DNA of 27,200 nt from RXIX01 sp003989075 (GTDB lineage Bacteria > Pseudomonadota > Gammaproteobacteria > Competibacterales > Competibacteraceae): positions 1 through 27,200 of the forward strand of contig JAKOYN010000087.1 in NCBI GenBank assembly GCA_029780415.1. Reading direction: 5' to 3'. Made by a program: the position numbers and the translations under genes. This document shows, piece by piece, positions 7,381 to 15,766 of this stretch. The notes below the pieces were generated by a model. That model was not told where the DNA came from. It ran no database searches and was given only the letters and a program-made list of their open reading frames with translations. Positions within the stretch are counted from its first letter, which is position 1. Each line of letters begins with the position of its first letter.

Positions 7381-7638
7381 ATGAAGATCATGACCTGTCC
7401 GATCAACGGCCCGCGTCCGGTGAGCGAGTTTGTCTACGGCGGCAGCGTGCGCGACATGCCCGACCCGCACACCTGCAGCGATGATGAATGGGCTGCCTAT
7501 GTATTCAACCGCGGTGGCGCGCCCGGTGTGAAGCGGGAATGGTGGTGCCACACCGCCAGCAACACCTGGTTTATCGCCGAGCGCGATACCGAGCAGGATC
7601 GGGTACTGCGCACTTATCTGCATGGGGAGGAGGGCTGA
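7381..7638 (+). CDS. mgdB: N-methylglutamate dehydrogenase subunit B (SoxD-like)
   Basis: A small (85-residue) subunit of the sarcosine-oxidase-type complex. The family frame is clear: TCPINGPRPVSEFVYGG, then WAAYVFNRGG and REWWCHTASNTWFIAERDT. In classical SoxD four residues bind zinc (Cys6, Cys9, His59, Cys63 in the corynebacterial enzyme). Here Cys6 and His57 are kept, but the other two positions are Asn9 and Asn61, so the classical zinc site appears lost. It starts 21 bp after mgdA with a GGA-type site, and its TGA overlaps the mgdC ATG (TGATG), indicating translational coupling. Confidence 0.88.
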   Translation: MKIMTCPINGPRPVSEFVYGGSVRDMPDPHTCSDDEWAAYVFNRGGAPGVKREWWCHTASNTWFIAERDTEQDRVLRTYLHGEEG

Positions 7639-10538
7639 TGTCTCTGCGACTCTCACCACGGCCGGGTGAATGGATCGACCGCACCCAGCCGCTCGCTTTC
7701 ACCTTCGAGGGCCAGGGCTACCAGGGTTTTGCGGGTGACACGCTCTCCAGCGCGCTCTATGCCGCTGGCCGGAAAGTGATCGGACGCAGTTTCAAGTACC
7801 ATCGCCCGCGCTCGATTCTGTCTCTGGCCAATCACGACGCCAACCTGCTGCTGCAGCGGCAGGATGGCGACTATGCACTGCCTAATCTACGCGCCGATGT
7901 GGCGCCGCTGGCAGCGGGCATGGTGCTCAGCGCGGTCAATACCTTCGGCGGTCTGGACGGTGACAAGGCCCGTTTCCTTGGCGCGTTCTCCCGATTCCTG
8001 CCGGTGGGCTTTTACTACAAGGCCTTTCACACCAAACGGCTGTTTCCGCTGTGGGAGCGCCTGTTCCGCTATCTGACCGGCCTGGGCACGGTGGACCTGA
8101 ACACGCCGCGCCTGCGCACGCCCAAGCAATATGAGTTCTGCGATGTACTGGTGATCGGTGCCGGACCATCCGGCCTGGCGGCCGCGCGTGCCGCCGCCGC
8201 GCAAGGTGCCACGGTGGTGATCGTCGATGAAAATGCCCGCGCCGGTGGCAGCGGCAGCTACCAGCCGGGAGTTGAGGTCGAGGCGCTGCTGGCCGAAGTC
8301 AGCACGCAGCCGCGTATCCGTCTGTTCACCGGTACCTGCGCCGCCGCGTATTACGCCGATCACTGGGTGCCGCTGGTGGATGGCGAGAAGCTGACCAAGA
8401 TGCGCGCCGGCGCGGTGGTCATGGCCACCGGTGCCTTTGAACAGCCGGCTGTGTTTCGCAATAACGATCTGCCGGGCGTGATGCTGGCCTCAGCGGCGCA
8501 GCGCCTGCTGCATCGCTACGCGGTCAGGCCCTGTCAGCGCGCCGTGGTGCTGGCCGGCAATGCCGATGGTTACCGGGCCGCGCTCGATCTGCAGGCGCAG
8601 GGCATCGAGGTTGCCGCGCTGCTTGATCTGCGCGAGACGCCGCCATGCAGCGAACTGGCCGGAGCGGTTGCCGCCGCCGGGGTACGCGTTCTCGCCGGTC
8701 ATTGCATCGTCGAGGCTCTGCCGGGCCCGGGTAGTGCATCGGTCAGTGCTGTGCGGGTTGCGTCCTTCCATGATGGCGAGGCAGGCACGGCCACGGAAGA
8801 TATCGCCTGTGATGGCGTGCTGCTCAGCGTCGGCTGGGCGCCGGCGGCCAATCTGCTCTATCAGGCCGGCACGCGCATGCGCTACGAGCGGGCGCTGGAG
8901 CAGTTCGTACCCGCGACATTGCCCGCCGGGGTGTTTGCCTGTGGCCGGGTGAATGGCATTCATGAGCCCGCCGCGCGCCTGCTCGACGGTGAGCGGGCCG
9001 GCAGCGCCGCCGCTGCCCATGCCGGCTTTGGTGCAGCGCGCGCGGTCGCCATGCCTGCATTGCGTGACTGCCCGAGTCATCCCTGGCCGATCGTCGATCA
9101 TCCGGGTGGCAAGAACTTCGTCGATTTCGACGAGGATCTGCAGTTGCGGGATTTTTACAACGCTGTGCAGGAAGGCTTCGACAACATCGAGTTGCTCAAG
9201 CGTTATTCCACCAACGGCATGGGCCCCAGTCAGGGCAAGCATTCCAACATGAACGGCCTGCGCATCCTTGCCCGCCTCACCGGCCAGGAACCGCAGCAGG
9301 TCGGCACTACGACGGCGCGTCCGTTCTACCACCCGGTGCCCATGGCGCATCTGGCCGGGCGTGGCTTTAGTCCCGAACGGCGCACGCCGCTGCATGACCG
9401 GCATCAGGCTCTGGGTGCGGTGTGGATGCTGGCCGGCGTCTGGCAGCGCCCCGAGTACTATGCCCAGCCGGGCAAGGTTCGCAGCGACTGCATTCGCGAG
9501 GAAGCGCAGGCGGTGCGCCAGCGGGTTGGCCTGATTGATGTCGGCACCCTGGGCAAGCTGGAGGTGATCGGGCCGGATGCCGCTGATTTCCTGGAGCGGG
9601 TCTATGTCTCCCGCTATGCCAATCTCAAGGTCGGCATGAGCCGCTACGCGGTGATGTGCGACGAAGCCGGGGTGCTGATTGACGATGGCGTGGTCGCGCG
9701 CCTGGCCGCGGATCACTTCTATTTCACCACCACCACCTCCGGCGCTGCTGCGATCTACCGCGAGCTGTCGCGCCTGAACACGCTGTGGAAGCTGGACTGC
9801 GGCATCGTCAACCACACCGGCGCCTTCGCGGCGATCAACCTGGCCGGTCCCAGGTCGCGTGCGGTGCTGGCGAGGCTGACCGATCTGGACCTGTCCAGTA
9901 GCGCATTTCCCTATCTGGGCCTGCGCGAGGCGACTGTGGCCGGGATTCCGGCGCGCCTGCTGCGGGTCGGTTTCGTTGGTGAATGGGGCTATGAGATTCA
10001 CGTACCCGCCAGCCAGGGGCGCGCGTTGTGGGATGCGCTGCTGAAGGCCGGTCAGGACGCGGGCATTCAACCCTTTGGGGTCGAGGCCCAGCGCCTGCTG
10101 CGCCTGGAAAAGGGGCATGTCATCGTGGGTCAGGACAGCGATGGCCTGAGCACGCCCGGCGAGGCCGGTCTGGACTGGGCGGTGAAGATGGACAAGCCGT
10201 TCTTCATCGGTCAGCGCAGTCTGCGCATCATTGCTGCCCAACCGCGCCGTCAGCAATTGGTGGGCTTCATGCTGGAGGGTACCGATGAGCGGGCCGCGTC
10301 ACTGCGGGAATGCCATCTGGCCATCCATCAGGGGGAAATCGCCGGGCGCATCACCAGCATTGCCTGGAGTCCCAGCCTGAACCGCCATATCGGTCTGGCC
10401 TATCTGAACCCGGCCCTGGCTGCGGTCGGCCAGCCGCTGCAGTTCCGCAACAGCGCTGGCGATGTCGTGACTGCCAGCGTGGTGCCGACACCCTTCTACG
10501 ACCCGGACAACCTCAGGCAGAAGGAGGCTCAGCCATGA
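7638..10538 (+). CDS. mgdC: N-methylglutamate dehydrogenase subunit C (SoxA-like, with GcvT domain)
   Basis: The 966-residue large subunit. It has an N-terminal β-grasp (Fer2_4-like) region with SFKYHRPRSI (about 51-60), a pyridine-nucleotide/FAD fold with VLVIGAGPSGLAAARAAAAQ (about 172-191), and an A3-like linker with FVDFDEDLQLRDFYNAVQEG. The C-terminal half is an aminomethyltransferase (GcvT) fold that in sarcosine oxidase binds THF and makes 5,10-methylene-THF from the methyl-derived carbon. It thus couples NMG oxidation to NAD+ and folate. The start is fixed by the TGATG overlap with mgdB and the upstream GGAGG; an open frame extending 50 codons upstream lies inside mgdB and is ignored. 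It overlaps mgdD by ATGA. Confidence 0.92.
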   Translation: MSLRLSPRPGEWIDRTQPLAFTFEGQGYQGFAGDTLSSALYAAGRKVIGRSFKYHRPRSILSLANHDANLLLQRQDGDYALPNLRADVAPLAAGMVLSAVNTFGGLDGDKARFLGAFSRFLPVGFYYKAFHTKRLFPLWERLFRYLTGLGTVDLNTPRLRTPKQYEFCDVLVIGAGPSGLAAARAAAAQGATVVIVDENARAGGSGSYQPGVEVEALLAEVSTQPRIRLFTGTCAAAYYADHWVPLVDGEKLTKMRAGAVVMATGAFEQPAVFRNNDLPGVMLASAAQRLLHRYAVRPCQRAVVLAGNADGYRAALDLQAQGIEVAALLDLRETPPCSELAGAVAAAGVRVLAGHCIVEALPGPGSASVSAVRVASFHDGEAGTATEDIACDGVLLSVGWAPAANLLYQAGTRMRYERALEQFVPATLPAGVFACGRVNGIHEPAARLLDGERAGSAAAAHAGFGAARAVAMPALRDCPSHPWPIVDHPGGKNFVDFDEDLQLRDFYNAVQEGFDNIELLKRYSTNGMGPSQGKHSNMNGLRILARLTGQEPQQVGTTTARPFYHPVPMAHLAGRGFSPERRTPLHDRHQALGAVWMLAGVWQRPEYYAQPGKVRSDCIREEAQAVRQRVGLIDVGTLGKLEVIGPDAADFLERVYVSRYANLKVGMSRYAVMCDEAGVLIDDGVVARLAADHFYFTTTTSGAAAIYRELSRLNTLWKLDCGIVNHTGAFAAINLAGPRSRAVLARLTDLDLSSSAFPYLGLREATVAGIPARLLRVGFVGEWGYEIHVPASQGRALWDALLKAGQDAGIQPFGVEAQRLLRLEKGHVIVGQDSDGLSTPGEAGLDWAVKMDKPFFIGQRSLRIIAAQPRRQQLVGFMLEGTDERAASLRECHLAIHQGEIAGRITSIAWSPSLNRHIGLAYLNPALAAVGQPLQFRNSAGDVVTASVVPTPFYDPDNLRQKEAQP

Positions 10539-11140
10539 GCGGCCCTGCGATGCCCGCACCTGTTTCTCCCCTGGCCGGCGTGCTGCCGCCGCCGGTTGCC
10601 CGCGCTGCCGCCGGCGCGGCGCTGGTTCTGGTCGATGCCTCGCTGCAGCCGCGCTATGGCTGCAAGGGGCCCGGAGCGATGGCCTGGCTGGCCGAACAGA
10701 GCCTGCCGCTGCCCGCCGCGCCCAATCAGTGGCTGGCTCTGAGCAGTGGCGGCCGCATTCTGCGGCTTGGGCGCAGCGAGTTCCTGATCGAGAGCGATGC
10801 TGCACGAATCGCGGCGCTGTATGCCGCGCCGCGCGCACCCGCTGTGTATCCGGTGCTGCGCCAGGATGCCTGCATGGTCCTGCGCGGTTCGGGCCTGCCG
10901 GCGCTGCTGCGGCAAACCTGCAATATCAATTTTGCCGCCCTGGATCTGGCGCTGGCGCCGGTGGTGCTGACATCGATGGTTGGGGTGAGCGTCACCGTTC
11001 TGCCCGAGCGCACGGACAGCGGGGAGATCCGCTATCGCCTCTGGTGCGATGGCAGCTTCGGCCCCTATCTGTGGCGGACTTTATGGGCCATCGCCGGGGA
11101 GCTGGGTGGCGGCGCGCTGGGACACGAGGCGGTGCTGTAG
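10535..11140 (+). CDS. mgdD: N-methylglutamate dehydrogenase subunit D (SoxG-like)
   Basis: The 201-residue γ-type subunit, with the compact GcvT-like fold of SoxG. Conserved-looking stretches are GRILRLGRSEFLIES and VYPVLRQDACMVLRGSGLPALLRQTCNINF, followed by VVLTSMVGVSVTVLPE and YRLWCDGSFGPYLWRTLW. SoxG proteins are structural and carry no cofactor of their own. The start at 10535 overlaps the mgdC stop (ATGA) and follows AAGGAGG, so it is translationally coupled. This end of the complex is the least conserved, and the assignment leans on gene order (B-D-A-G) as well as on sequence. Confidence 0.85.
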   Translation: MSGPAMPAPVSPLAGVLPPPVARAAAGAALVLVDASLQPRYGCKGPGAMAWLAEQSLPLPAAPNQWLALSSGGRILRLGRSEFLIESDAARIAALYAAPRAPAVYPVLRQDACMVLRGSGLPALLRQTCNINFAALDLALAPVVLTSMVGVSVTVLPERTDSGEIRYRLWCDGSFGPYLWRTLWAIAGELGGGALGHEAVL

Positions 11141-11192
11141 CCGCTCTGAATTCGACCAATCTTTAATCATTGCAGGATCAGGGGGGGTGCCG

Positions 11193-12521
11193 ATGAAAGC
11201 GGAAGAGGCAAAAAAGCTGTTCGCAGAACACGATGTGAAATTTGTTCTGGCCCAGTTCGTGGATATCCACGGTTCGGCCAAGACCAAGGCGGTGCCCGTC
11301 GATCACTTTGACGACATCCTCGGTGCCGGTGCCGGCTTTGCCGGTTTCGCGGTCTGGGGTCTGGGCATCGAGCCGCATGGCCCGGATTTCATGGCCGTCG
11401 GCGATCTGAACACGGTGTCGCTGGTGCCTTGGCAACCCGGCTATGCGCGCATCGCCTGTGATGGCCATGTGACCGGCAAGCCCTGGGAGTACGACACCCG
11501 CGTAGTCCTCAAACAGCAGGTGCAACGGCTCAAGGAGCAGGGGCTGATCTTTTATACCGGTCTGGAACCGGAATTCTCACTGCTGAAGAAGGACGCCAAC
11601 GGCAGGATCATGCCCTGCGATGCCAGCGATACCCTGGCCAAGCCCTGCCACGACTACAAGGGTCTGTCGCGGGTGCGCGGCTACCTGGAAAAGCTGGTTG
11701 CCAGCATGAAGGCGGTCGGCATCGACGTGTATCAGATTGATCACGAGGATGCCAACGGCCAGTTCGAGATCAATTACACCTACGCAGACTGCCTGACCTC
11801 CTGCGATCACTATCTGCTGTTCAAGATGGCTGCGTCCGAGATCGCCAACGAAATGGGTCTGATCTGTTCCTTCATGCCCAAACCCTTCGCCAACCGGCCG
11901 GGCAATGGCATGCATATGCACATGTCGCTTGGCGATGGCCAGCGCAACCTGTTCGCGGATGACAGCGACCCGCGCAGCCTGGGTCTGTCCCGGCTGGCTT
12001 ACCAGTTCCTCGGCGGTATTCTCGCCCATGCGCCGGCGCTGGCTGCACTGTGCGCGCCGACGGTCAATTCCTACAAGCGGCTGGTGGTAGGGCGCTCGCT
12101 GACCGGTGCCACCTGGGCTCCGGCCTATATCAGCTATGGCGATAACAACCGGTCTTCCATGGTGCGCATCCCCGGTGGCCGTCTGGAACTGCGCCTGCCC
12201 GATGGCGGCTGCAATCCCTATCTGGCCACTGCCGCCGTGATCGCCGCCGGTCTGGATGGCATCGAAAAGAATCTGGATCCCGGTGAGCCGCATAACATGA
12301 ATCTCTATGAGCTGTCGCCGGCGCAACTGCAGGCCGAAGGCATCGGCATTCTGCCGCAGAATCTGCACGAGGCCCTGACTGCCCTCGAAGGCGACCGTGT
12401 TCTGTGCGAGGCTCTCGGTCCGGTTGCCGGTGAATTCCTCAAGCTCAAGCATATGGAATGGGTCGAGTACATGCGCCATGTCTCGGACTGGGAAATCGAC
12501 TCCTATTTGGAATTCTTCTGA
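11193..12521 (+). CDS. gmaS: γ-glutamylmethylamide synthetase (glutamine-synthetase family)
   Basis: Joins glutamate and methylamine with ATP to give γ-glutamylmethylamide, the entry step of the NMG pathway. The 442-residue product has the glutamine-synthetase fold. Metal-binding glutamates are seen in GLEPEFSLL (E125, E127) and GQFEINYTYAD (E192). The nucleotide/metal loop is RPGNGMHMHMS (H241, H243), and the C-terminal signature is DNNRSSMVRIPGGRLELRLP. The opening FVLAQFVDIHGSAKTKAVP is typical of the GlnT/GmaS branch rather than of GlnA. ATG 11193 follows a G-rich ribosome site; a GTG two codons earlier is possible. Linkage to mgd and mgs settles the substrate choice. Confidence 0.93.
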   Translation: MKAEEAKKLFAEHDVKFVLAQFVDIHGSAKTKAVPVDHFDDILGAGAGFAGFAVWGLGIEPHGPDFMAVGDLNTVSLVPWQPGYARIACDGHVTGKPWEYDTRVVLKQQVQRLKEQGLIFYTGLEPEFSLLKKDANGRIMPCDASDTLAKPCHDYKGLSRVRGYLEKLVASMKAVGIDVYQIDHEDANGQFEINYTYADCLTSCDHYLLFKMAASEIANEMGLICSFMPKPFANRPGNGMHMHMSLGDGQRNLFADDSDPRSLGLSRLAYQFLGGILAHAPALAALCAPTVNSYKRLVVGRSLTGATWAPAYISYGDNNRSSMVRIPGGRLELRLPDGGCNPYLATAAVIAAGLDGIEKNLDPGEPHNMNLYELSPAQLQAEGIGILPQNLHEALTALEGDRVLCEALGPVAGEFLKLKHMEWVEYMRHVSDWEIDSYLEFF

Positions 12522-12533
12522 GAGGTACGCGGC

Positions 12534-13442
12534 ATGTGTGGCATTGTTGGATTACTGGTCAAGACGCCCGCGCTGCGCGAGCAGTTGGGCGAATTGATGG
12601 TGCCGATGCTGATCGGCATGACCGAGCGCGGGCCTGATTCCGCTGGGCTGGCGGTATTCACCGCGGCACTGGCGGAAGGCGCGCGCAAGATCAGCATTTA
12701 TTCCGGGCTGACCGAGGATGGGGCGGATTTCAACTGGCAGGCCCTTGGCCACGGCATCCGCAGTCATCTGGGCATCGCGGTGCAGGTCGAGGCCCAGGGT
12801 AATCATGCGGTGCTGACCGTGGATGGCGCGGTGACGCCGGTGAAGCGCTGGATCAAGACCCAGCATCCGGCGCTGCACCTGTTGTCCACCGGGCGCAGCA
12901 TCGAGCTGTACAAGGACATTGGCACGCCCGCTGCCGTGGCCGAGCGCTACGGCTTTAAGCGGCTCAAGGGCAGCCATCTGGTTGGTCATACCCGCATGGC
13001 CACCGAGTCGGCGGTGACTCCGGATCGCGCCCATCCCTTCACCGCTGGCGAGGATTTCTGCCTGGTGCACAATGGCTCGCTGTCCAATCCCAACGGCATT
13101 CGCCGCATGCTGGAGCCGCGCGGTATCCAGTTTGACACGGACAACGATACCGAGGCCGCCTGCCGCTTTCTCGAATGGCGGCTGCGCGAGGGCGATCATC
13201 TGGAACAGGCGCTGCAGCAGGGTTTCGAGGCGCTGGACGGTTTCTACACCTTCCTGATGGGTACTCCGGACAAGCTGGCCCTGATCCGCGATCCCTTCGC
13301 CTGCAAGCCGGCGGTCGTGGCCGAGACCGATGATTACGTGGCCATTGCCTCCGAATTCCGTTCCCTCGCGCACCTGCCCGGGGTGAAGAACGCCCGGGTG
13401 TTCGAGCCTGCTCCTGAGGAGATGTATGTATGGACAGCCTGA
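12534..13442 (+). CDS. mgsA: N-methylglutamate synthase subunit A (class II glutamine amidotransferase domain)
   Basis: A 302-residue stand-alone Ntn-type amidotransferase, equivalent to the first domain of glutamate synthase. The N-terminal Cys2 nucleophile is visible in MCGIVGLL. The family elements GHTRMATES and LVHNGSLSNPN (oxyanion-hole Asn-Gly) follow. In the NMG pathway this subunit is expected to act on the γ-amide (γ-glutamylmethylamide) and deliver methylamine to subunit C, in place of ammonia from glutamine. The start 12 bp after gmaS has a GAGAGG site. Its 3' end overlaps mgsB by 13 nt, so translation is coupled. Confidence 0.92.
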   Translation: MCGIVGLLVKTPALREQLGELMVPMLIGMTERGPDSAGLAVFTAALAEGARKISIYSGLTEDGADFNWQALGHGIRSHLGIAVQVEAQGNHAVLTVDGAVTPVKRWIKTQHPALHLLSTGRSIELYKDIGTPAAVAERYGFKRLKGSHLVGHTRMATESAVTPDRAHPFTAGEDFCLVHNGSLSNPNGIRRMLEPRGIQFDTDNDTEAACRFLEWRLREGDHLEQALQQGFEALDGFYTFLMGTPDKLALIRDPFACKPAVVAETDDYVAIASEFRSLAHLPGVKNARVFEPAPEEMYVWTA

Positions 13443-14122
13443 CTTTTGATCTGGCGCGGCAGTCCCTGCGCGAGCTCAACCAGTTTCTGCACGGCGCTGC
13501 TGTCAGGGCGGGCGAGGTGCAGCGGGTCGTGGTGAGCAATCCGGATGGCGCACACAACATCGCAGTGGGTCTGGATAGTCCGATCGAAGTAGAGATTCAG
13601 GGCCACGCCGGTTATTACGCCGGCGGCATGAACAAGGCGGCCTCGATCACTATCACCGGCAGCGCTGGCACTGGCGTCGCTGAGAACATGATGAGCGGCA
13701 AGGTGCATGTGAAGGGCTTTGCTTCCAACGGGGCCGGCGCTTCGGCGCATGGCGGCCTGCTGGTGATCGAGGGCGATGCCGGCCTGCGCTGTGGTATCTC
13801 GCTCAAGGGCGGCGATATCGTAGTCGGCGGCTCGGTGGGCAGTTTCTCCGCCTTCATGGCCCAGGCCGGGCGCATGGTGATCTGTGGCGATGCCGGCGAT
13901 GCCCTGGGGGATTCGCTGTATGAAGCGGTGCTCTATGTGCGCGGCACTATCAAGTCGCTCGGCGCCGATGCGCAAATCGAGGCGATGAGCGAGGCCGATC
14001 TGAGTACCGTCGCTGCGCTGCTCGCCGAGGCCGGCTTGCACCATGATCCGAGCACGTTCAAGCGGGTAGCTTCCAAGCGGGAGCTGTACCACTGGAATGC
14101 CGACGCCAACCAGGAATATTAA
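13430..14122 (+). CDS. mgsB: N-methylglutamate synthase subunit B (GXGXG β-helix domain)
   Basis: A 230-residue protein equivalent to the C-terminal GXGXG domain of glutamate synthase, a right-handed β-helix with structural and inter-domain signalling roles. Repeated glycine-rich turns are plain: GMNKAASITITGSAGTG, then SGKVHVKGFASNGAG, LLVIEGDAGLRCG, GGDIVVGGSVGSF and MVICGDAGDALGDS. The ATG at 13430 overlaps the end of mgsA and has GAGGAG just upstream. mgsC follows after 11 bp. Splitting glutamate synthase into three genes (A amidotransferase, B GXGXG, C FMN) is the hallmark layout of NMG synthase. Confidence 0.92.
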   Translation: MDSLTFDLARQSLRELNQFLHGAAVRAGEVQRVVVSNPDGAHNIAVGLDSPIEVEIQGHAGYYAGGMNKAASITITGSAGTGVAENMMSGKVHVKGFASNGAGASAHGGLLVIEGDAGLRCGISLKGGDIVVGGSVGSFSAFMAQAGRMVICGDAGDALGDSLYEAVLYVRGTIKSLGADAQIEAMSEADLSTVAALLAEAGLHHDPSTFKRVASKRELYHWNADANQEY

Positions 14123-14133
14123 GGAGTCCGACC

Positions 14134-15498
14134 ATGGACACCCAGCCGCTGCCCGTCAAGCATCTGTCCCGGGAAGAGTCCTACGGCTATGACCGTAAAA
14201 CCCTGGACTACATCCGCAACGCTGCCGCCCACGGTCTTTACGAGATCCGGGGTATGGGCGCCAAGCGCAAGCTGCCCGGTTTCGATGATCTGGTTTTTCT
14301 TGGTGCTTCGCTGTCGCGCTATGCGCTGGAAGGCTACCGGGAGAAGTGCAGCACTAAAACCGTGCTCGGTACCCGCTTTGCCAAGAAACCGATCGAGTTG
14401 GACATTCCCATCACCATCGCGGGCATGAGCTTTGGGGCGCTATCGGCCAATGTCAAGGAAGCCCTTGGCCGCGCCGCCAGCGAAATGGGTACTTCGACCA
14501 CCACCGGTGATGGCGGCATGACTCCGGAGGAGCGTCTGTCCTCGAAAACTCTGGTGTACCAGTGCCTGCCCAGCCGCTATGGCTTTAATCCGGACGATGT
14601 GCGCCGCGCCGATGCCATCGAAGTGGTGATTGGTCAGGGCGCTAAGCCCGGCGGCGGCGGCATGCTGCTTGGGCAGAAGGTATCGCCGCGGGTGGCCGGG
14701 ATGCGTACCCTGCCGGCGGGTGTGGATCAGCGTTCCGCCTGCCGTCATCCGGACTGGACCGGCCCTGATGATCTGGCGATCAAGATTCAGGAACTGCGCG
14801 AGATGACCGATTGGGAAAAGCCGATCTACGTCAAGGTCGGTGCGACGCGCACCTTCAATGATGTCAAGCTGGCGGTGCACGCCGGTGCTGATGTGATTGT
14901 GGTCGATGGTATGCAGGGCGGTACTGCGGCGACCCAGACCTGTTTCATCGAGCATATCGGTATTCCGACCCTGGCGGCGCTGCGGCAGGCGGTGGAGGCG
15001 CTCGAAGAGCTGGATATGAAGAGCCAGGTGCAGTTGATCATTTCCGGTGGTGTGCGCACTGGTCCGGATGTGGCCAAGGCGCTGGCGATGGGCGCCGACG
15101 CGGTGGCGATCGGGCAGGGGGTGATGATTGCCATGGGCTGCAATGGCGACACCTATTTCCAGAATGGCCAGCACTATTCGGCCATGGATGATTATGCGGC
15201 GCTTGGCACCGCGCCCGGCTATTGCCACCACTGCCATACCGGCAAGTGTCCGGTCGGCATCACGACCCAGGATGAGATTCTCGAACAGCGCCTGGAGCCG
15301 GTGGTGGGTGCCAAGCATCTGAAGAATTACCTGAAGACTCTGAACATGGAGCTAACCACCATCGCCCGTGCCTGTGGCAAGCAGAATGTTCATCATCTGG
15401 AGCGGGAAGATCTGGTGGCGCTGACCGTGGAAGCGGCGGCTATGGCCCGCTTGCCACTGGCGGGAACGAGCTGGATTCCCGGGGTCAGTGGCATCTAA
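14134..15498 (+). CDS. mgsC: N-methylglutamate synthase subunit C (FMN glutamate-synthase-like domain)
   Basis: A 454-residue protein equivalent to the FMN/synthase domain of glutamate synthase. The FMN barrel is seen in PITIAGMSFGALSANVKEAL, TGDGGMTPEER, KPGGGGMLLGQKVSPRVAGM and IISGGVRTGPDVAKALAMGADAV. A C-x2-C-x4-C cluster (Cys364, Cys367, Cys372 in YCHHCHTGKCPVG) corresponds in place to the 3Fe-4S ligands of glutamate synthase, whose spacing is wider. It should carry out the 2-oxoglutarate/methylamine step producing N-methylglutamate. AAGGAG precedes the ATG. It is the last gene of the plus-strand unit. Confidence 0.93.
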   Translation: MDTQPLPVKHLSREESYGYDRKTLDYIRNAAAHGLYEIRGMGAKRKLPGFDDLVFLGASLSRYALEGYREKCSTKTVLGTRFAKKPIELDIPITIAGMSFGALSANVKEALGRAASEMGTSTTTGDGGMTPEERLSSKTLVYQCLPSRYGFNPDDVRRADAIEVVIGQGAKPGGGGMLLGQKVSPRVAGMRTLPAGVDQRSACRHPDWTGPDDLAIKIQELREMTDWEKPIYVKVGATRTFNDVKLAVHAGADVIVVDGMQGGTAATQTCFIEHIGIPTLAALRQAVEALEELDMKSQVQLIISGGVRTGPDVAKALAMGADAVAIGQGVMIAMGCNGDTYFQNGQHYSAMDDYAALGTAPGYCHHCHTGKCPVGITTQDEILEQRLEPVVGAKHLKNYLKTLNMELTTIARACGKQNVHHLEREDLVALTVEAAAMARLPLAGTSWIPGVSGI

Positions 15499-15521
15499 GA
15501 TCCTACGCGGTATCTGACAAT

Positions 15522-15552
15522 CAGGAACCCTCTGTTAAGCAGGGGGTTCCTG
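15522..15552 (+). terminator. hairpin terminator-like structure after mgsC
   Basis: A 13-bp stem (15522-15534 with 15540-15552, one G-U pair) with loop TTAAG lies 23 bp after the mgsC stop. It has no T-run, so it may act as a 3' stabiliser or a weak terminator. Confidence 0.6.
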
Positions 15553-15579
15553 CTGTGATGATGCAGTGCGTTCCTTACT

Positions 15580-15616
15580 ATATCCGGCCTTTTTGTATTG
15601 GATTAGGCCTTCAAAC
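15580..15616 (-). repeat. degenerate CRISPR repeat (leader-distal)
   Basis: This matches the 37-nt array repeat at about 30 of 37 positions. The differences cluster in the plus-strand 5' part, and TTCAAAC replaces TTCAGAC at the other end. It lies beyond the array on the side opposite the leader, as expected for the oldest, decaying repeats. Confidence 0.75.
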
Positions 15617-15618
15617 CA

Positions 15619-15647
15619 AGAAAGCCCGGCTCATCACCGGGCTTTCT
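15619..15647. terminator. perfect 11-bp hairpin between two decayed CRISPR repeats
   Basis: AGAAAGCCCGG and CCGGGCTTTCT pair perfectly around a 7-nt loop. The hairpin fills the 32-nt interval that would be a spacer. The sequence looks like a rho-independent terminator core and could act on either strand, ending the array transcript or the mgs transcript. Confidence 0.6.
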
Positions 15648-15648
15648 C

Positions 15649-15673
15649 GTTTCAATCCTTGTTGTATTGGATT
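15649..15673 (-). repeat. truncated CRISPR repeat
   Basis: The first 25 nt (GTTTCAATCC...GGATT) are identical to the array repeat, then identity stops abruptly at AATCCAC. The break is followed by the palindromic insertion at 15690-15752. Confidence 0.8.
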
Positions 15674-15689
15674 TAATCCACAGGAATCA

Positions 15690-15752
15690 GGGCAGGCACA
15701 GGGGCCTGCCCCTACCAATCCCATGCGTAGGGGCGACCCCCCGTGGTCGCCC
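15690..15752. repeat. pair of REP-like palindromes
   Basis: Two GC-rich imperfect palindromes stand side by side: GGCAGGC...GCCTGCC near 15690-15712 and GGGCGACC-CCCCGT-GGTCGCCC at 15731-15752, joined by TACCAATCCCATGCGTA. They resemble the dispersed GTAGGGGC-type palindromes of many bacterial genomes. They sit between the truncated repeat and the first intact repeat and seem to have interrupted the old end of the array. Confidence 0.6.
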
Positions 15753-15766
15753 TGATCCGCAGATTT

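Noticed and set aside
8490..10256. 588-codon minus-strand frame opposite mgdC
   Set aside because: Shadow frame of mgdC; no domain and no ribosome site recognised.
11141..11192. Separate σ54 promoter before gmaS
   Set aside because: No GG-N10-GC arrangement with the flanking consensus; gmaS is more simply read with the upstream mgd genes.
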